This document shows positions 13,766 to 24,339 of a stretch of 64,000 nucleotides of DNA, piece after piece. Within the stretch, counting starts at the first letter, position 1. Every line of letters starts with the position of its first letter. The DNA comes from Azolla pinnata (lineage: Eukaryota > Streptophyta > Polypodiopsida > Salviniales > Salviniaceae), in assembly GCA_037176905.1 (NCBI GenBank), contig JBBBWG010031086.1, forward strand, positions 1 to 64,000, read 5' to 3'. Made by a program: the position numbers and the translations under genes. A model generated the notes under the pieces. It saw only the letters and a program-made list of their open reading frames with translations. It made no database searches and was not told the DNA's origin.

Positions 13766-13876
13766 GAGATCGGGGGTGGCGATTTTGATTCCAGGGCAGC
13801 CCTAGAATTCAGAGAAAGGGTTAATCGACAAAAGCTGATAATCGATCAGGGCCACGAATACATACATATGCATCGT

Positions 13877-13912
13877 ATACATACATACATACATACATAC
13901 ATACATACATAC
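13877..13912. repeat. (CATA)n microsatellite
   Basis: Nine tandem tetranucleotide units of ATAC/CATA type. Confidence 0.9.
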
Positions 13913-14129
13913 GTGTACAGTTACAGACATCGAGAGCGAGAAAGAGAGAAAGAGAGATTATACTACAGGATCCTGTGTGTGACAGGTAAACAGAGTGCCC
14001 ATGTGCTTCTCTTACCCGCGTTTCTGATGATGGGCTTCAAGAGTACCACGGAATGTACACATGGAATTTGGGCCGGTGACCGTTGCTGTGCTGTTAACAG
14101 AAAAAAAAAAACAAGAACGCGTATTTTGT

Positions 14130-14560
14130 AAGTAAACTACGCGTTCAAATACTTCGAGGTCTCGCGCACGTATTTAACGTTTTGGAGCTGTCAGAACCAT
14201 TTTTTTACTGGGGCTATCCAGTTGATTAGCTTGCATTTTCAACTTGATTTTCGATAATTTGAGATTTTATAAATTTACTGATGTCGAGAAATGGAATACA
14301 AAAGGTCTTAGTGATATGCAGGTTTAATTGATTGTAAAGTTGTACAGATACCTGGCGTACTTAACCTGTATTATACGTATTTAACCTATTTTCTACATAT
14401 TTAACCTGTGTTCTACGTGTGTAGCCTGTATTCTATGTGTTTGGAAATCGTACGACAAAATACATGTCTAATTTTTTTTTTTGTATAAAATGCTTTTAAA
14501 ATACGTAGCATACGGATTGTACGCGTAGCGTATGTGTAACAACATTTCAGGCCGTATGGT
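14130..14560. repeat. Dispersed repeat family B, copy 1
   Basis: Diagnostic words in order: GCACGTATTTAACGTTTTGG, GAGAAATGGAATACAAAAGG, GTTTAATTGATTGTAAA, then a run of ~20-bp subrepeats of the form TATTTAACCTGTWTTCTACG, and a terminus with GTACGCGTAGCGTATG and GTAACAAC. The same order recurs at 35345 and 49775. Confidence 0.7.
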
Positions 14561-14647
14561 AACAACGGCTCGGCCATTGTGGATCGGGGGAGGCAGTGTG
14601 AACGCACGATTCTCCTTTAAAAAGTTTTGGAGATGAGGTTTTCAGAG

Positions 14648-14838
14648 AGTTTAGGGTTTAGAGCTTAGAGTTTAAGGTTTAAGGTTTAGGGTTTAGGGTC
14701 TCAAGTTTAGGGTTTAGAGCTTAGAGCTTAAGGTTTAGGCTTTAGGGTTTTAGGGTTTAGGGTTCAAGGTTTAGGGTTTAGGGTTTAGGGTTTAGGGTTC
14801 AAGGTTTAGGGCTTAGGGTTTAGGGTTTAGGGTTTAGA
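14648..14838. repeat. Interstitial telomere-like tract, TTTAGGG type
   Basis: About 190 bp made almost entirely of TTTAGGG (plant telomere heptamer) and one-step variants such as TTTAGAGC, TTCAAGG and TTAAGG. It has the strand orientation of a G-rich telomere strand on plus. It is internal, with ordinary sequence on both sides. Confidence 0.9.
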
Positions 14839-15073
14839 CAAAAAAGGCAAAGTTCTAGTAGTTAAAATGTGGTTGGTTTTGTTTCTAAAGATAGCCACAT
14901 GTGCATGCACGTGCATCCATATAACTGTGAACCTGACTCTTTTTCTCTCCATTGCGTGTGTTGTTTTCATTTTTCTTATTGCTGGTTCTTCTACTGTAAG
15001 TGTATATATATATATACACATAGACAATCAAATCGAATCAAATCGAAAGAGAACCCCAATCTCAAAGCCCTAG

Positions 15074-15745
15074 TTAGCTTTCAAACAGTAAAAAAGAGAA
15101 AAAGAACCAAAGGGAAAAAGGGTAGGAAAAGAAGAGACAGTGACCTGAGCTGTTGCACCACACGGCATCATCGAAAGAATTCCCCGACTGCTCCACAGTT
15201 ATCCGTGTTGTGCTGATACAGTAAGTAAGCAGAGAGCGAGCCAGTAGTAGAGACTTTGGTCTGCTTCCTGTGCACTCTTCTGGTTGCATCATGGTTTCGA
15301 TCACACGGCCAAAACGTCTGTCTTCTGGTACGCCGGGGTAAAAAAAAGAAGAAGAAAAAAGCCAGATGCGAACAAGCGTTTTCTGCGATCGATTCGTTCT
15401 TGCATGAAGATCGTCGAGGGGGGGGGGGTCCTGAATCGGGGAGGGCAAAATTCCACCTCGGAAGCAGAAGCAGAGAGCGGAAAAGCAAAAGGCAGAAGAA
15501 ATGGAAGCAAACAGAAGCAAACAGAAGCAACAGAAGCAAATAGAAGCAACAACAGCAGCATAAGCAGCAGCAGCAGCAGAAGCAGGGAAATCGAAACCGA
15601 TTCCCATCATCGGAACTGACCAAGCATTTCATGATAATGCATCTCGATCGAAACCAGACGGGGGTTCGATCGATCGGTGCTTGAATGAACATTCCATCTT
15701 CATCATGTACCTGTTACTTCCCAAGAGAAACTGGAGAAGAAGAAA

Positions 15746-15786
<41 letters not shown>

Positions 15787-15960
15787 AGAAGAAGCAGATG
15801 GGGCCTAGTTTTGTAATTACGGAAAACAGTGGGCCCAAGAAAGAAAGAAAAAACAACCGAGAAAAAGAAAAAGAAAGACGCGGAAATGAAAGAAAACTAT
15901 AATAATAAAAAAAGGGCGCTTTATATATTTATTTTTATTTCGGGAATCCCGAGGACCACT
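15074..15960. other. Purine-rich low-complexity region, no gene recognised
   Basis: This contains AGAAGCAAACAGAAGC-type repeats (15490-15590), a G run near 15420 and (GAAA)n at 15749-15790. Open frames on both strands are products of the low complexity. Confidence 0.5.
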
Positions 15961-15970
15961 CACATCCCGC

Positions 15971-16013
15971 CACGTGTCCGCCATCCGTGCGCCACCAGAT
16001 TCCCCTGACGTCA
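15971..16013. promoter_or_regulatory. bZIP-type site pair: G-box/ABRE plus palindromic TGACGTCA
   Basis: CCACGTGTCC, a G-box/ABRE core, has its CACGTG palindrome at 15971-15976. A perfect TGACGTCA palindrome (C-box/CRE type) is at 16006-16013. The pair lies in a GC-rich island inside AT-rich sequence, as in stress-responsive plant promoters. No gene I can recognise starts next to it, so the target is unknown. Confidence 0.4.
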
Positions 16014-16189
16014 CCGTCGCTTTCCTGCCCAGAAAATAAAAATAAAAAAATTGAAAATTGGAAACCTTCTTTCTTCTTCCTTTTTTTTTTAATTCTTTTT
16101 TTATTTACGCGGCCCCCTTTTTTCTTTTTCTGTTTTTTTTCTTAACATGCCTTTTTCTGTCTATTTTCTTAATTATTAATTTATTGCAT

Positions 16190-16338
16190 TGCATGTATGC
16201 ATCTGTATGTATGCATGCATGTATGTATGCATGTTTGTGTGTCTAAATGTATGTATGCATGCATGTATGTATGCATGCATGCATGCAAGTATGCATGTAT
16301 GCATGTTTGTATGTCTAATGTATGTATGCATGCATGCT
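16190..16338. repeat. ATGC/ATGT compound microsatellite
   Basis: Tandem ATGC and ATGT tetranucleotides, with a GTTTGTRTGTCTAAATGTATGT segment seen twice about 70 bp apart. Confidence 0.9.
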
Positions 16339-18120
16339 TTTAGAGCGTAATCAAGGAGATTAGTTAAAACAATCCCTTCTAAAGCCCAATTAGTGAGCCG
16401 TGATTAAGAAAATAGAGCTGATTACATGCACGGACGAGATGATTCACTAATGGACGGAGGCCCACTAATCACCCCTGGCTTGATTTAATCACAGCGATTA
16501 CGGTCATGCTGATCATTAGTGGCAGCCTAATCACATACATAGATCTATGCAAAAACAGCGAATTTCTCTAGTAATTTTTGTTTTTGTCTCCGTTTTGTGT
16601 AGAGAGCAACCCTTACATACAAAAAAATTGATGGGCACTTTACTTTGCATCCAATTTTCAACGCCCATTTAAAGAAATGGAGAACAGAAAAACTGAAAAG
16701 GCCAAAAAAAACAAAGGACCCAAATGACATTTCAATGGCCCCCAAATAAAAAAAAAGGATTAGTTATCCTCTTTCTTTTAGGCATACATTTCCTTTCTCT
16801 TCTCCGTTATTGGGCCAAATATATATATATATATATTATAGTACCAAACTGTGTGTACCAGTACTAAAATAGTTGTTCTGTTTCTTCTTTCTTTTTTCTG
16901 TGTAGGAGACAGAGACAAGAAGAAAGGTCTCCTTGGTTCCATTTGCTTGCAAATTGCTTCCCTTCCAAAGAAAGATGAGCAGCCAAATGGTCTTCCAAAA
17001 GAAAGACAAGGATTGAAATGAATAACTAAGCCAAACAAATCATTTGTCTCCTAACCTCATTCATGCATGCATGAATCATCATCAAATGCTGTTCCACTGG
17101 ATCAAAAGACTGACTGCTCATGGAATGACCAGATTGGGCCCCTCTTGCACTACTTTGATTCGGCTATGGGGCGCTTTGCGACTGGATTTTCGAAGAGCTG
17201 CTTCGATCAGTGGGGGATTCAGCTATGTACTAAGCTTGAAATTTTCATATCCATGGGGCTGGAAGATGCCAGTTGCATCAGAGCTGATGACCAGGAAAAG
17301 CTTTCCATGAACAGCAATAAACTCTGCTGCTATCACAAATGTATTCATGCATATTAGTTATATATATGCTTCCAGCTGCTGTGATCAGATTGATGGTGAG
17401 ATCACCACCATCAGAAGGATAAATGTGCTACTGTTCATAAGTGCATATAGCTCATGATCAAGTACTGTTAACTGTGTTCTTTTTACCAGAACGTGTCAGA
17501 CAGATGTGAATCTGGCATGCCCCCATTTCAGTCATTTTGATGAACAAATGCATAGTCATGACCACTTTTCAACTGGCTTAGGATTGAGGGAACAAAAAAC
17601 ATTTCATTATTTAACAGCAAATTCAAGAGAGAGAAAGAGAGATCTGACCTGATGAAAGCAACAGAGAAATCATCCTTGTTAATAAGACTTGATCCACACA
17701 GTATTTGCAAGAAAGCCAATTGGAAGTAGGAAAGAGAACACCAGACAAATGGGGTGAATTTGTATTCCAAAAAAAGCCCAACTTCAGAAAGATATGCTAT
17801 CCGATTACAAGAGCTTCTTCCTCCAGCTCCAATTTTTACAGCAGTTCTTGCTCGATCCTATACAACAGAACACTAATCTCGGAAACTATTACCAATAATT
17901 CTCTGAGAGATATCCATCACCATAGCCAAGATCCGTCCTAGCCAACTGAACAGCTTTTCTCTTTTGCTCTTTTTCTGCTTTGATCCAAGTTCTACAAGCA
18001 TCCCCCACAGCTCAAGCTCAGATATGCCATAGCACAACCTTCTTGTTTTTTTTTTGTTTTTGGGGTTTTAGGTATGTGGCAAAATTACATTAAAAAAAAA
18101 AGGAAAAAAAAGTGGGGATT
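16339..18120. other. Spacer and probable 3' flank of the FLZ gene
   Basis: No gene is recognised. 16330-16530 is rich in the words CACTAATCA and GATTAGT in both orientations. The end nearest 18328 may be FLZ 3' untranslated sequence. An open frame at 17067-17357 has no recognisable domain. Confidence 0.35.
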
Positions 18121-18214
18121 TCTTCTTCTTCTTCTTCTTCTTCTTCTTCTTCTGCTTCTTCTTCTTCTTCTTGCTTCCTCTTCTCTTCTCTTCTCTCTCT
18201 CTCTCTCTCTCGGT
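18121..18214. repeat. (TTC)n then (TC)n microsatellite in the FLZ 3' flank
   Basis: Pure TTC trinucleotides with one TGC interruption pass into TCTC dinucleotides. On the FLZ sense strand this reads as GAA and GA repeats about 110-210 nt past the stop codon. Confidence 0.9.
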
Positions 18215-18327
18215 TTTAGAGAGGATCCAAATGGGTTTTTCCTTATTTACTCAAACTGTAGATCGGAAAATATATATACAACAACAACAAAAAAAAACAA
18301 AGCAAAATGGAAGGAGCTTGGCTCATG

Positions 18328-19798
18328 CTATGCAGCAGCAGCATGGGCAGCAGGCAAAGGAGCATGATTGTGGACACCATAGCAATTGGGTTTAGTTGAG
18401 GATGAGGATGATGAAGCCAAGGCCCTCTCCTTGCGATCATCGAGTACAATCTGTTGATATCGGCATTCGGCCGAGCAAAAGCCCTGGTCTCCTCTGCCAA
18501 AGCATCAGATCATACTGACCCGCTTCAGCAATACACACAACAAATATGTGCATGTGCATGTGTATATATTCATATATGTCTGTGTATAAATGTGTATATT
18601 TATATATAGAAGCTTTTACATCATACCCACAAACAAGGTTTCATGGGTAGAGGTAACTGAAAATGCGTTCACTGACTAGATTTTTAGCACTGAATACATT
18701 CACACAAACACACACACACACACGAACTTCCAAAAGAATCCTACCACAATGATTACTAACCTAAGGTTTAAAACATATTAACTCTATGTTAATCCTGCGA
18801 TGATTTGATCATAAATGTCCGGGTTTAAAACCTCAAAGCTGTAAGCTTGCCTCCTCATGAGGAGATCTGGTATGTATAATGCTAAATCACAGACAACTTG
18901 TGTGGTATATGCTTGTTCCATAAAATTCTATTCATATTCAATCTGTATACCATAATCTTTCCTCCAATTCACTGCTTCCACAATGGTTTCTGTGGCAAAA
19001 ATGGGGACTCAATTGATTAGGGTTTAGGGTATAACCTATACACAAAGATGTCTCCGCGCTGAGAGGAGGGCCTTAAATATCTATGTTAATTTTTTTTTCC
19101 TTTTCATTCTGATTGGTATTCTGCTTATTCTTTCTTCTAAACGGCTGCTATCCCATCTGGATTATCAGGCAGATGCGAGTTCTCAAGAATTAGGGTCTAA
19201 GACATTTATTCATACATGAACATGTGTCTTCCCTAAGCACAAGGCTTACAAAGATCTGCATCGAAGTTTTACTTTCATTCTATGTTTACGGTCAAATTTT
19301 CTTCGGGTTATCGCAGTGGATTGATTCTAAGAGAGAGACATTGCTTCCCAAGGATTAGGGTTTAGGTCTTCTACCTGTACATGAAAATGGCCCTGCCCAG
19401 CGCGAGGGGACGCTTGCAGAGACAGCAGAAGCTGAGGAAGTGTGGGGCCAAGGATCCATGGAAGCTTCCATAGTCATCTCTGCTGCAGAGATTGTTGCTG
19501 GAAGCTGCAGGCGAGGCAGCAGAGAAAATGGACTCCCTCTTCATCCATTCCATAGCTCCGGCATCTTCATCTTCACCCTTTGAGGCATTCCTGCCCCGAA
19601 TTAGGTCAAAACCCTCGGATTCCCCTTCTCCTTCCTTAAGATCTTTGCCTATGATCTTTGCCTGCGGGCAATTTGATCTGCTCCTCTCTCCACCTTCTAC
19701 ATCCATCTTCCTCTGCAGCTTAGATCCATGGAATCCTGCACAGCAGCTCAGACCCTGGCCATTGCAGCTATGGCTTTCTCCAGCACCATCATCACCAG

Positions 19799-19829
<31 letters not shown>

Positions 19830-20477
19830 TTCTTCCTCACCATTGAAGCTCTTCTTGAGGCCTGGGATTACAATAGAAACAGGATTGCTCTTTGATGATG
19901 ATGATGACGAAGAAGAAGAAGAGGAAGAAGCTGTTCTCCCACAAGTTATCCCAGAAGCTTCGTGCTTCATGTACTTCCTAGCTTCTGCTTCAGCTGCTGC
20001 TGTCTCCTCAGCTTTAATGGCTACCACAATCCCTAGACCTACCCCCGCTGGGACAGGGTTCCCAGCAGATATCAGAAGGCTCCCTAGAACAGAACGAGGG
20101 GATCTCAGAGCAGCTATCTGGCTATGGCGGCAGGAGCTCGAGTGGACCGGCGCCTTGCAGACATCGAGGACAGATTTCGGGCTTTCACAGGCCTGGTTAG
20201 AATTAGGGTTAGGGTTAGGGTTAGGGTTAGGGTTCGGGTTCGGGTTAGTGTTAGGGGTAGGACTGTAGTAGTTAGAATTAGGGTTCGGCGAGCAGCCGAG
20301 GTTGCAGTTAGGGTTAGGGTTGGGGCTCTGCCTTCCCGAAGCTTCTATGGCAAGCTTGAATCCGACCACAACTTGCTGCGGAGAGTCCTTGCTGATCGAG
20401 TTTCCATAGCCGAGGAGCTGCGATTTGCTCGCTGTCTTTCTGAGGAAGGTGTTAGGGCGAGGGCGCTTGCCCAGCAT
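18328..20477 (-). CDS. FCS-like zinc finger (FLZ, DUF581) protein, 2 exons, 422 aa
   Basis: Exon 1 is 20477-19375 and exon 2 is 18493-18328, with a GT-AG intron of 881 bp. The total is 423 codons with a TAG stop. The start MLGKRPRP is a typical FLZ N-terminus. The C-terminal FLZ domain spans the intron: FLSFCCLCKRPLALGRAIFM in exon 1, then GDQGFCSAECRYQQI in exon 2. All zinc-binding cysteines are present (CxxC, then FCSxEC). FLZ proteins are plant-specific adaptors that bind the SnRK1 energy-sensing kinase; that role here is inferred from the family. The N-terminal half is low complexity: an Asn-Pro repeat near residues 60-95 encoded by a TTAGGG-type tract, a poly-Ser run, a poly-Glu run and Asp-rich patches. 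At 422 aa it is longer than many FLZ proteins. A long leader with a CT tract and a TATA box lies upstream. Confidence 0.92.
20203..20260. repeat. TTAGGG hexamer tract inside the FLZ coding region
   Basis: Five perfect TTAGGG units at 20203-20232 are followed by TTCGGG and TTAGTG variants. A shorter block lies near 20305-20322. On the coding strand each hexamer reads AACCCT, giving Asn-Pro. The hexamer period preserves the reading frame. Confidence 0.9.
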
Positions 20478-20854
20478 ATCTTCGTCGCAGACTGCGGTGC
20501 TGATCGAAGCCGTAGTGAAGATATTTTGGGGGAGAAGAAGAAGAAGAAGAGGAAGAAGGAAGGAAGGAAGGAAGATGCCAAGCTATGGAAGGCAGAGAAG
20601 GCCCTTTGTATCTTCAGGCAGACATGGGAGGATCGAATCCAGAAGATCAGACAAAGATGCAGCGCGAAACAAAACCGAGGTTTTTGAGGCAGAAATGCGG
20701 AGCGAAACCGAGCGAGGAATCGGGGGAGATTTCAGGCGTGTCTGAAGCAGAAGAAAGTCCGGCAGAAGGGGGGGGGGAAGAGAAGGAATTCGGATCAGAA
20801 GACGGACAAGTACAGAGAGGCGCTGGCTATGGCGACAGAGGATTAATCGCCCAG

Positions 20855-20860
<6 letters not shown>

Positions 20861-20893
<33 letters not shown>
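20861..20893 (-). repeat. (CT)n tract in the FLZ leader
   Basis: A GA run on plus reads as CT on the FLZ sense strand and sits between the TATA box and the start codon. Leader CT tracts are common in plant genes. Confidence 0.8.
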
Positions 20894-20896
<3 letters not shown>

Positions 20897-20986
20897 GGAT
20901 ACAGAGATCTGACCTAACCCTAGCAGAAAGGAGAGCTGAGCTCGAGCTCTGCGGCTATGGCGGAGGCGCAGAGCCAAAATAGAAAC

Positions 20987-20994
20987 TTATATAT
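20987..20994 (-). promoter_or_regulatory. TATA box of the FLZ gene
   Basis: The minus strand reads TATATAAG, about 510 nt upstream of the FLZ ATG. Transcription would start about 30 nt downstream, near 20955, giving a leader of roughly 480 nt. Confidence 0.5.
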
Positions 20995-21267
20995 TCTTAC
21001 AGGAAACAGAGAAAGGCGAAATGAAGAAGAAGAAGAAGGAATCAGTCACAGTTAACCTAACCACGGTTAAATTCTGACCCAACCCCGGTTCCCGTTAACC
21101 TAACCATGGTTCGAATCTAACCATGGTCCCGTCAACTCTAACGCTTCCTTCGCCGTTACTTCTGACGGACGTTCCCCAACCTGTTTTTTCTTTTGTTTTT
21201 TCGTTTCCCTTTTTATATATAATTTTAATAATAATAATAATAACCCGTAAAAAACGACGCACGTACT

Positions 21268-21625
21268 AAGACGATGCATGCGCATGCACATCATCCCCAC
21301 ATGCGGCACATGCATGTGCATGCATGCAAACATGCATCGCGCATGCATGCATATGCCCGGCACACGAACATATGCAGAGCACGCACGCATGCATGCATGT
21401 GCATAGGTATGTATGCATGCATGCATGCATGTGCATATGTATGTATGCATGCATGCATGCATGTGCATAGGTGTGTATGCATGCATGCATGCATGGCACA
21501 CACATGCATGTGCATATGTATGCATGCGTGCCTGCATGCACGGCGCACACATGCATGTACATCTATATGCATGTATGCATGCGGAGGGGCACATGTGCAT
21601 CCATGCACACCCATGCATGGGTATG
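21268..21625. repeat. ATGC higher-order array with a 32-bp unit
   Basis: Tandem ATGC units with punctuating words. GTGCATA recurs at 21399, 21431 and 21463, exactly 32 bp apart. The whole block is made of ATGC, ACAC and GTGC words. Because ATGC is its own reverse complement class (GCAT), both strands look alike. Confidence 0.9.
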
Positions 21626-21825
21626 TCGGAAATAAACAAATGGGAGAACCGCATTCGTTTGGGATATATAATAATGTTCTTATATGGAATTATTCTCCAC
21701 CTCTGTAGCAGCAGTCACGCGGAATGTATATGAATTACCCATTTGCGTTATTGTAGCCATTTTGGCATTTGCTATAACTGATGACGTGATACGTTTTGAG
21801 AGGATAAATATATAGATAAACGAGA

Positions 21826-22206
21826 GAACCACCCCGAAACGCCTGACAGATTTATAAGCTACGTTTTAACGTGTACCAAAACTGGAAATCACAAGTTGAA
21901 CGCCTGCTCTCAATTTCAGCTAAGAATTAACCCCCAATTGATCCCGTTTGTATTATTCCCAAAAGCCAGTAATTTTAAGATCTGATCAATCGCTCGACGC
22001 GTTAATTTGGTGCTAATCGATGAATCGAGCGTTAAATCGGTTAATCAAGCTGATGTTAAACGTGCGCTCAATTAAATGATTTGGTGTTAATCGATCAACT
22101 GAGCGTCGATTTTTTAAACCATGCTTTTAATTTATAATCTCTAGTTTTAGCGGGCGTGAAAACGTAGTTTATAATTTTGTCAGGCGTCGTTTGATCATTT
22201 CCCCTA
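21826..22206. repeat. MITE-A copy 5, complete, ~380 bp
   Basis: The left end CCGAAACGCCTGACAGATTT and right end AATTTTGTCAGGCGTCG are inverted copies. The interior has the family words TTGGTGTTAATCGATCAA and TTAAACCATGC. This copy has diverged from copies 3 and 4 at scattered positions. Confidence 0.75.
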
Positions 22207-22214
22207 AATAAATA

Positions 22215-22622
22215 CACACACAGGCATGCATGCATAAATAAATCATCATACATACATGCACAAATGGCATGCATTGATGACATACATGCGCATGCCCACG
22301 TGCATGCCATGCACGCACGTGTGCATGCATACATACAGAAAGAAAATGGGGCACACGTGTGCGCATGCATGCATGCATGCAAATCACACACATCCTATGT
22401 GTACATGCATTATGCCATGTGTGGCATGCACACATGCATGCCCACAAATGCATAGAGACCTATATGTGCATGCATGCATTGGTATGTGTGCCATGGATGC
22501 ATGCATGCATACATAAAAGAAAAAGCATGGAGCACACGTGGTGTGTATGCATGCAATGCATCCATGCCATGCGCACATGCGCACGCGACACATGCATGCA
22601 TGCTTGCATGCATACATACACA
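22215..22622. repeat. ATGC array, second block
   Basis: Tandem ATGC with CACACGTG- and CATGCCATGCGC-type punctuation. It begins at the right end of MITE-A copy 5, so the element sits close to a microsatellite. Confidence 0.85.
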
Positions 22623-23736
22623 GATTTTGATTCCTTCTTCCCATTTCTGATAATTTGTTGCACTCGAATCCTCATGATTTCGGCCGATGTTCGTTCTGTA
22701 AGCAATTGGTCAAAAGCGCGGATTAGCGTGTCATTAACCTTCGATCTCGGATCGAATTAACTCCTTAACCAAGCGGAAAATTGCAACCAAGTTCAATGTC
22801 CCAAAGCATCTTTGCGGTTGCTCTGCTTGTCAGCTTTTATCTGGCCTCCTGGGGTCGCCTGTAATGTATGCTCGTAATTTTTCTCACGGATCTAAACCAG
22901 TTGTTTCTTCTATGCCTTCCGTTGAAATACGCGTGTTTAATGCTAAACCGCGCTAATTACTTCCAATCGGGCGCCTTAAACTCGTGCGTTTGATGCTCTA
23001 AACGCGCGCGAAATGCCTCGCATTGCTCGTTAAACACGCAGTAACACTTCTCGAGTACTTGTGCTCAGGCACTCGTATCTCCTCCGTTTCACATTTCCCG
23101 CATCAGATAATAACACACACTATCATATCCTTCGTGTTTATAACAACTAATACAAATCAGGTTTAGCGATTAGATTTACTCGAATTTGAGCCTGCTACAA
23201 AATGTATATCACGGATAAAAACACGCGTTTGTTTTTTTTTTTTACACATCATATGCGCACGGAATAGCAGTATTCGGAGCAACAAGCCAACATCTCTTGG
23301 CGGTGCGATTACGGAAATTTAGTCCATTCTTATTCACAATGCACAATGTGGAAAGGCCGATACGATAACATTTCCGACCCGTTTGGCTCGTAATCTCTGT
23401 GTTATAAATAGTGACATCATTCTCATTTATTCGAGATACATAATAATGTTCTTATGAGGAATTATTCTCCTCGCAGGCGACTTTTATCACCCCTTTAGTT
23501 GTGGCCACAGACAATGTATATGATTTACCTATTTGGGTTATTGTAGCCATTTTTGGGCAGTATTCATACTAACGAGAGATAATTCCGAGGGGGGAAAAAA
23601 AGGGAAACCTTTTCTAGATCAAATACAAGAGGGTGGATTTCTACATCAAAAACAAAATAAAAAGAAAACAGAAGTCTCTCAAAAGCATTACATTGCATTT
23701 CCCCATGGGCATACATGCACACACATGCATATGTAC
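22623..23736. other. Spacer, no gene recognised
   Basis: Two short segments elsewhere resemble this one: AATAATGTTCTTATATGGAATTATTCTCC at 21670 and a near copy at 23450, each followed by GTATATGA and then WTTGTAGCCATTTTKG. They look like termini or fragments of another dispersed repeat. Confidence 0.4.
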
Positions 23737-23890
23737 ATACATACAACATCCATACATACATACATACATACACACACATACATACATACATACATACATA
23801 CATACATACACACACACACATACATACATATATACATACACACACATACATATATACATACATACATACATACATACATACATACATACA
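23737..23890. repeat. (CATA)n microsatellite with CACA interruptions
   Basis: About 150 bp of CATA tetranucleotides with several CACACA insertions. Confidence 0.9.
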
Positions 23891-24240
23891 TGTAATGACA
23901 TATCCAAGGAAGCAGATGACAACAGCAGTGAGAGTCACGAAAGTTTGCCCCACCTTCTAACCACCTACAAAGAAAAGATCCATCTTCAGTCTGGTGGCTC
24001 CCCAGTCCCTTCTCTTATTGATGGGGACAAAGATCAAAAGAAATTCTATTGCAATGCATTGCATGCATGCAATGCCTTCATGTGCGGGTGTCGTGTTCTG
24101 CAGGTACCACACGGCCCCCCACTCCCCCCCGACTCGAGTCTCGCTCGCCACTTTTCCTCTCAATGTAGAGAAGAAAGAGCAAGGGGGAAAAAACAAAGAG
24201 AGGAAAAGCTCAATATCTTCTTTCTGGTGAGCATCATCAT

Positions 24241-24271
<31 letters not shown>

Positions 24272-24339
24272 ATCAGCTCTTGTATAATCATAACACTGGC
24301 ATTCATCAGGCTCGAGTCGTTCATTCACATGATATCTTT

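Noticed and set aside
13295-14131. 278-codon open frame crossing the first gap
   Set aside because: It reads through N bases and a duplicated contig end, and includes (GA)n and (CATA)n. It is an assembly artefact.
14648-14838. Considered as a true chromosome end
   Set aside because: Ordinary genic and repeat sequence continues on both sides and the tract contains many variants, so it is interstitial.
15074-15692. Open frames of 174-178 codons on the minus strand
   Set aside because: The translation is Cys/Phe/Leu low complexity opposite purine-rich repeats, with no domain and no splice context.
21274-22760. Many overlapping Met-His-Ala-Cys-rich open frames on both strands
   Set aside because: ATGC repeats have no stop codons in any frame. 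These are microsatellite translations.
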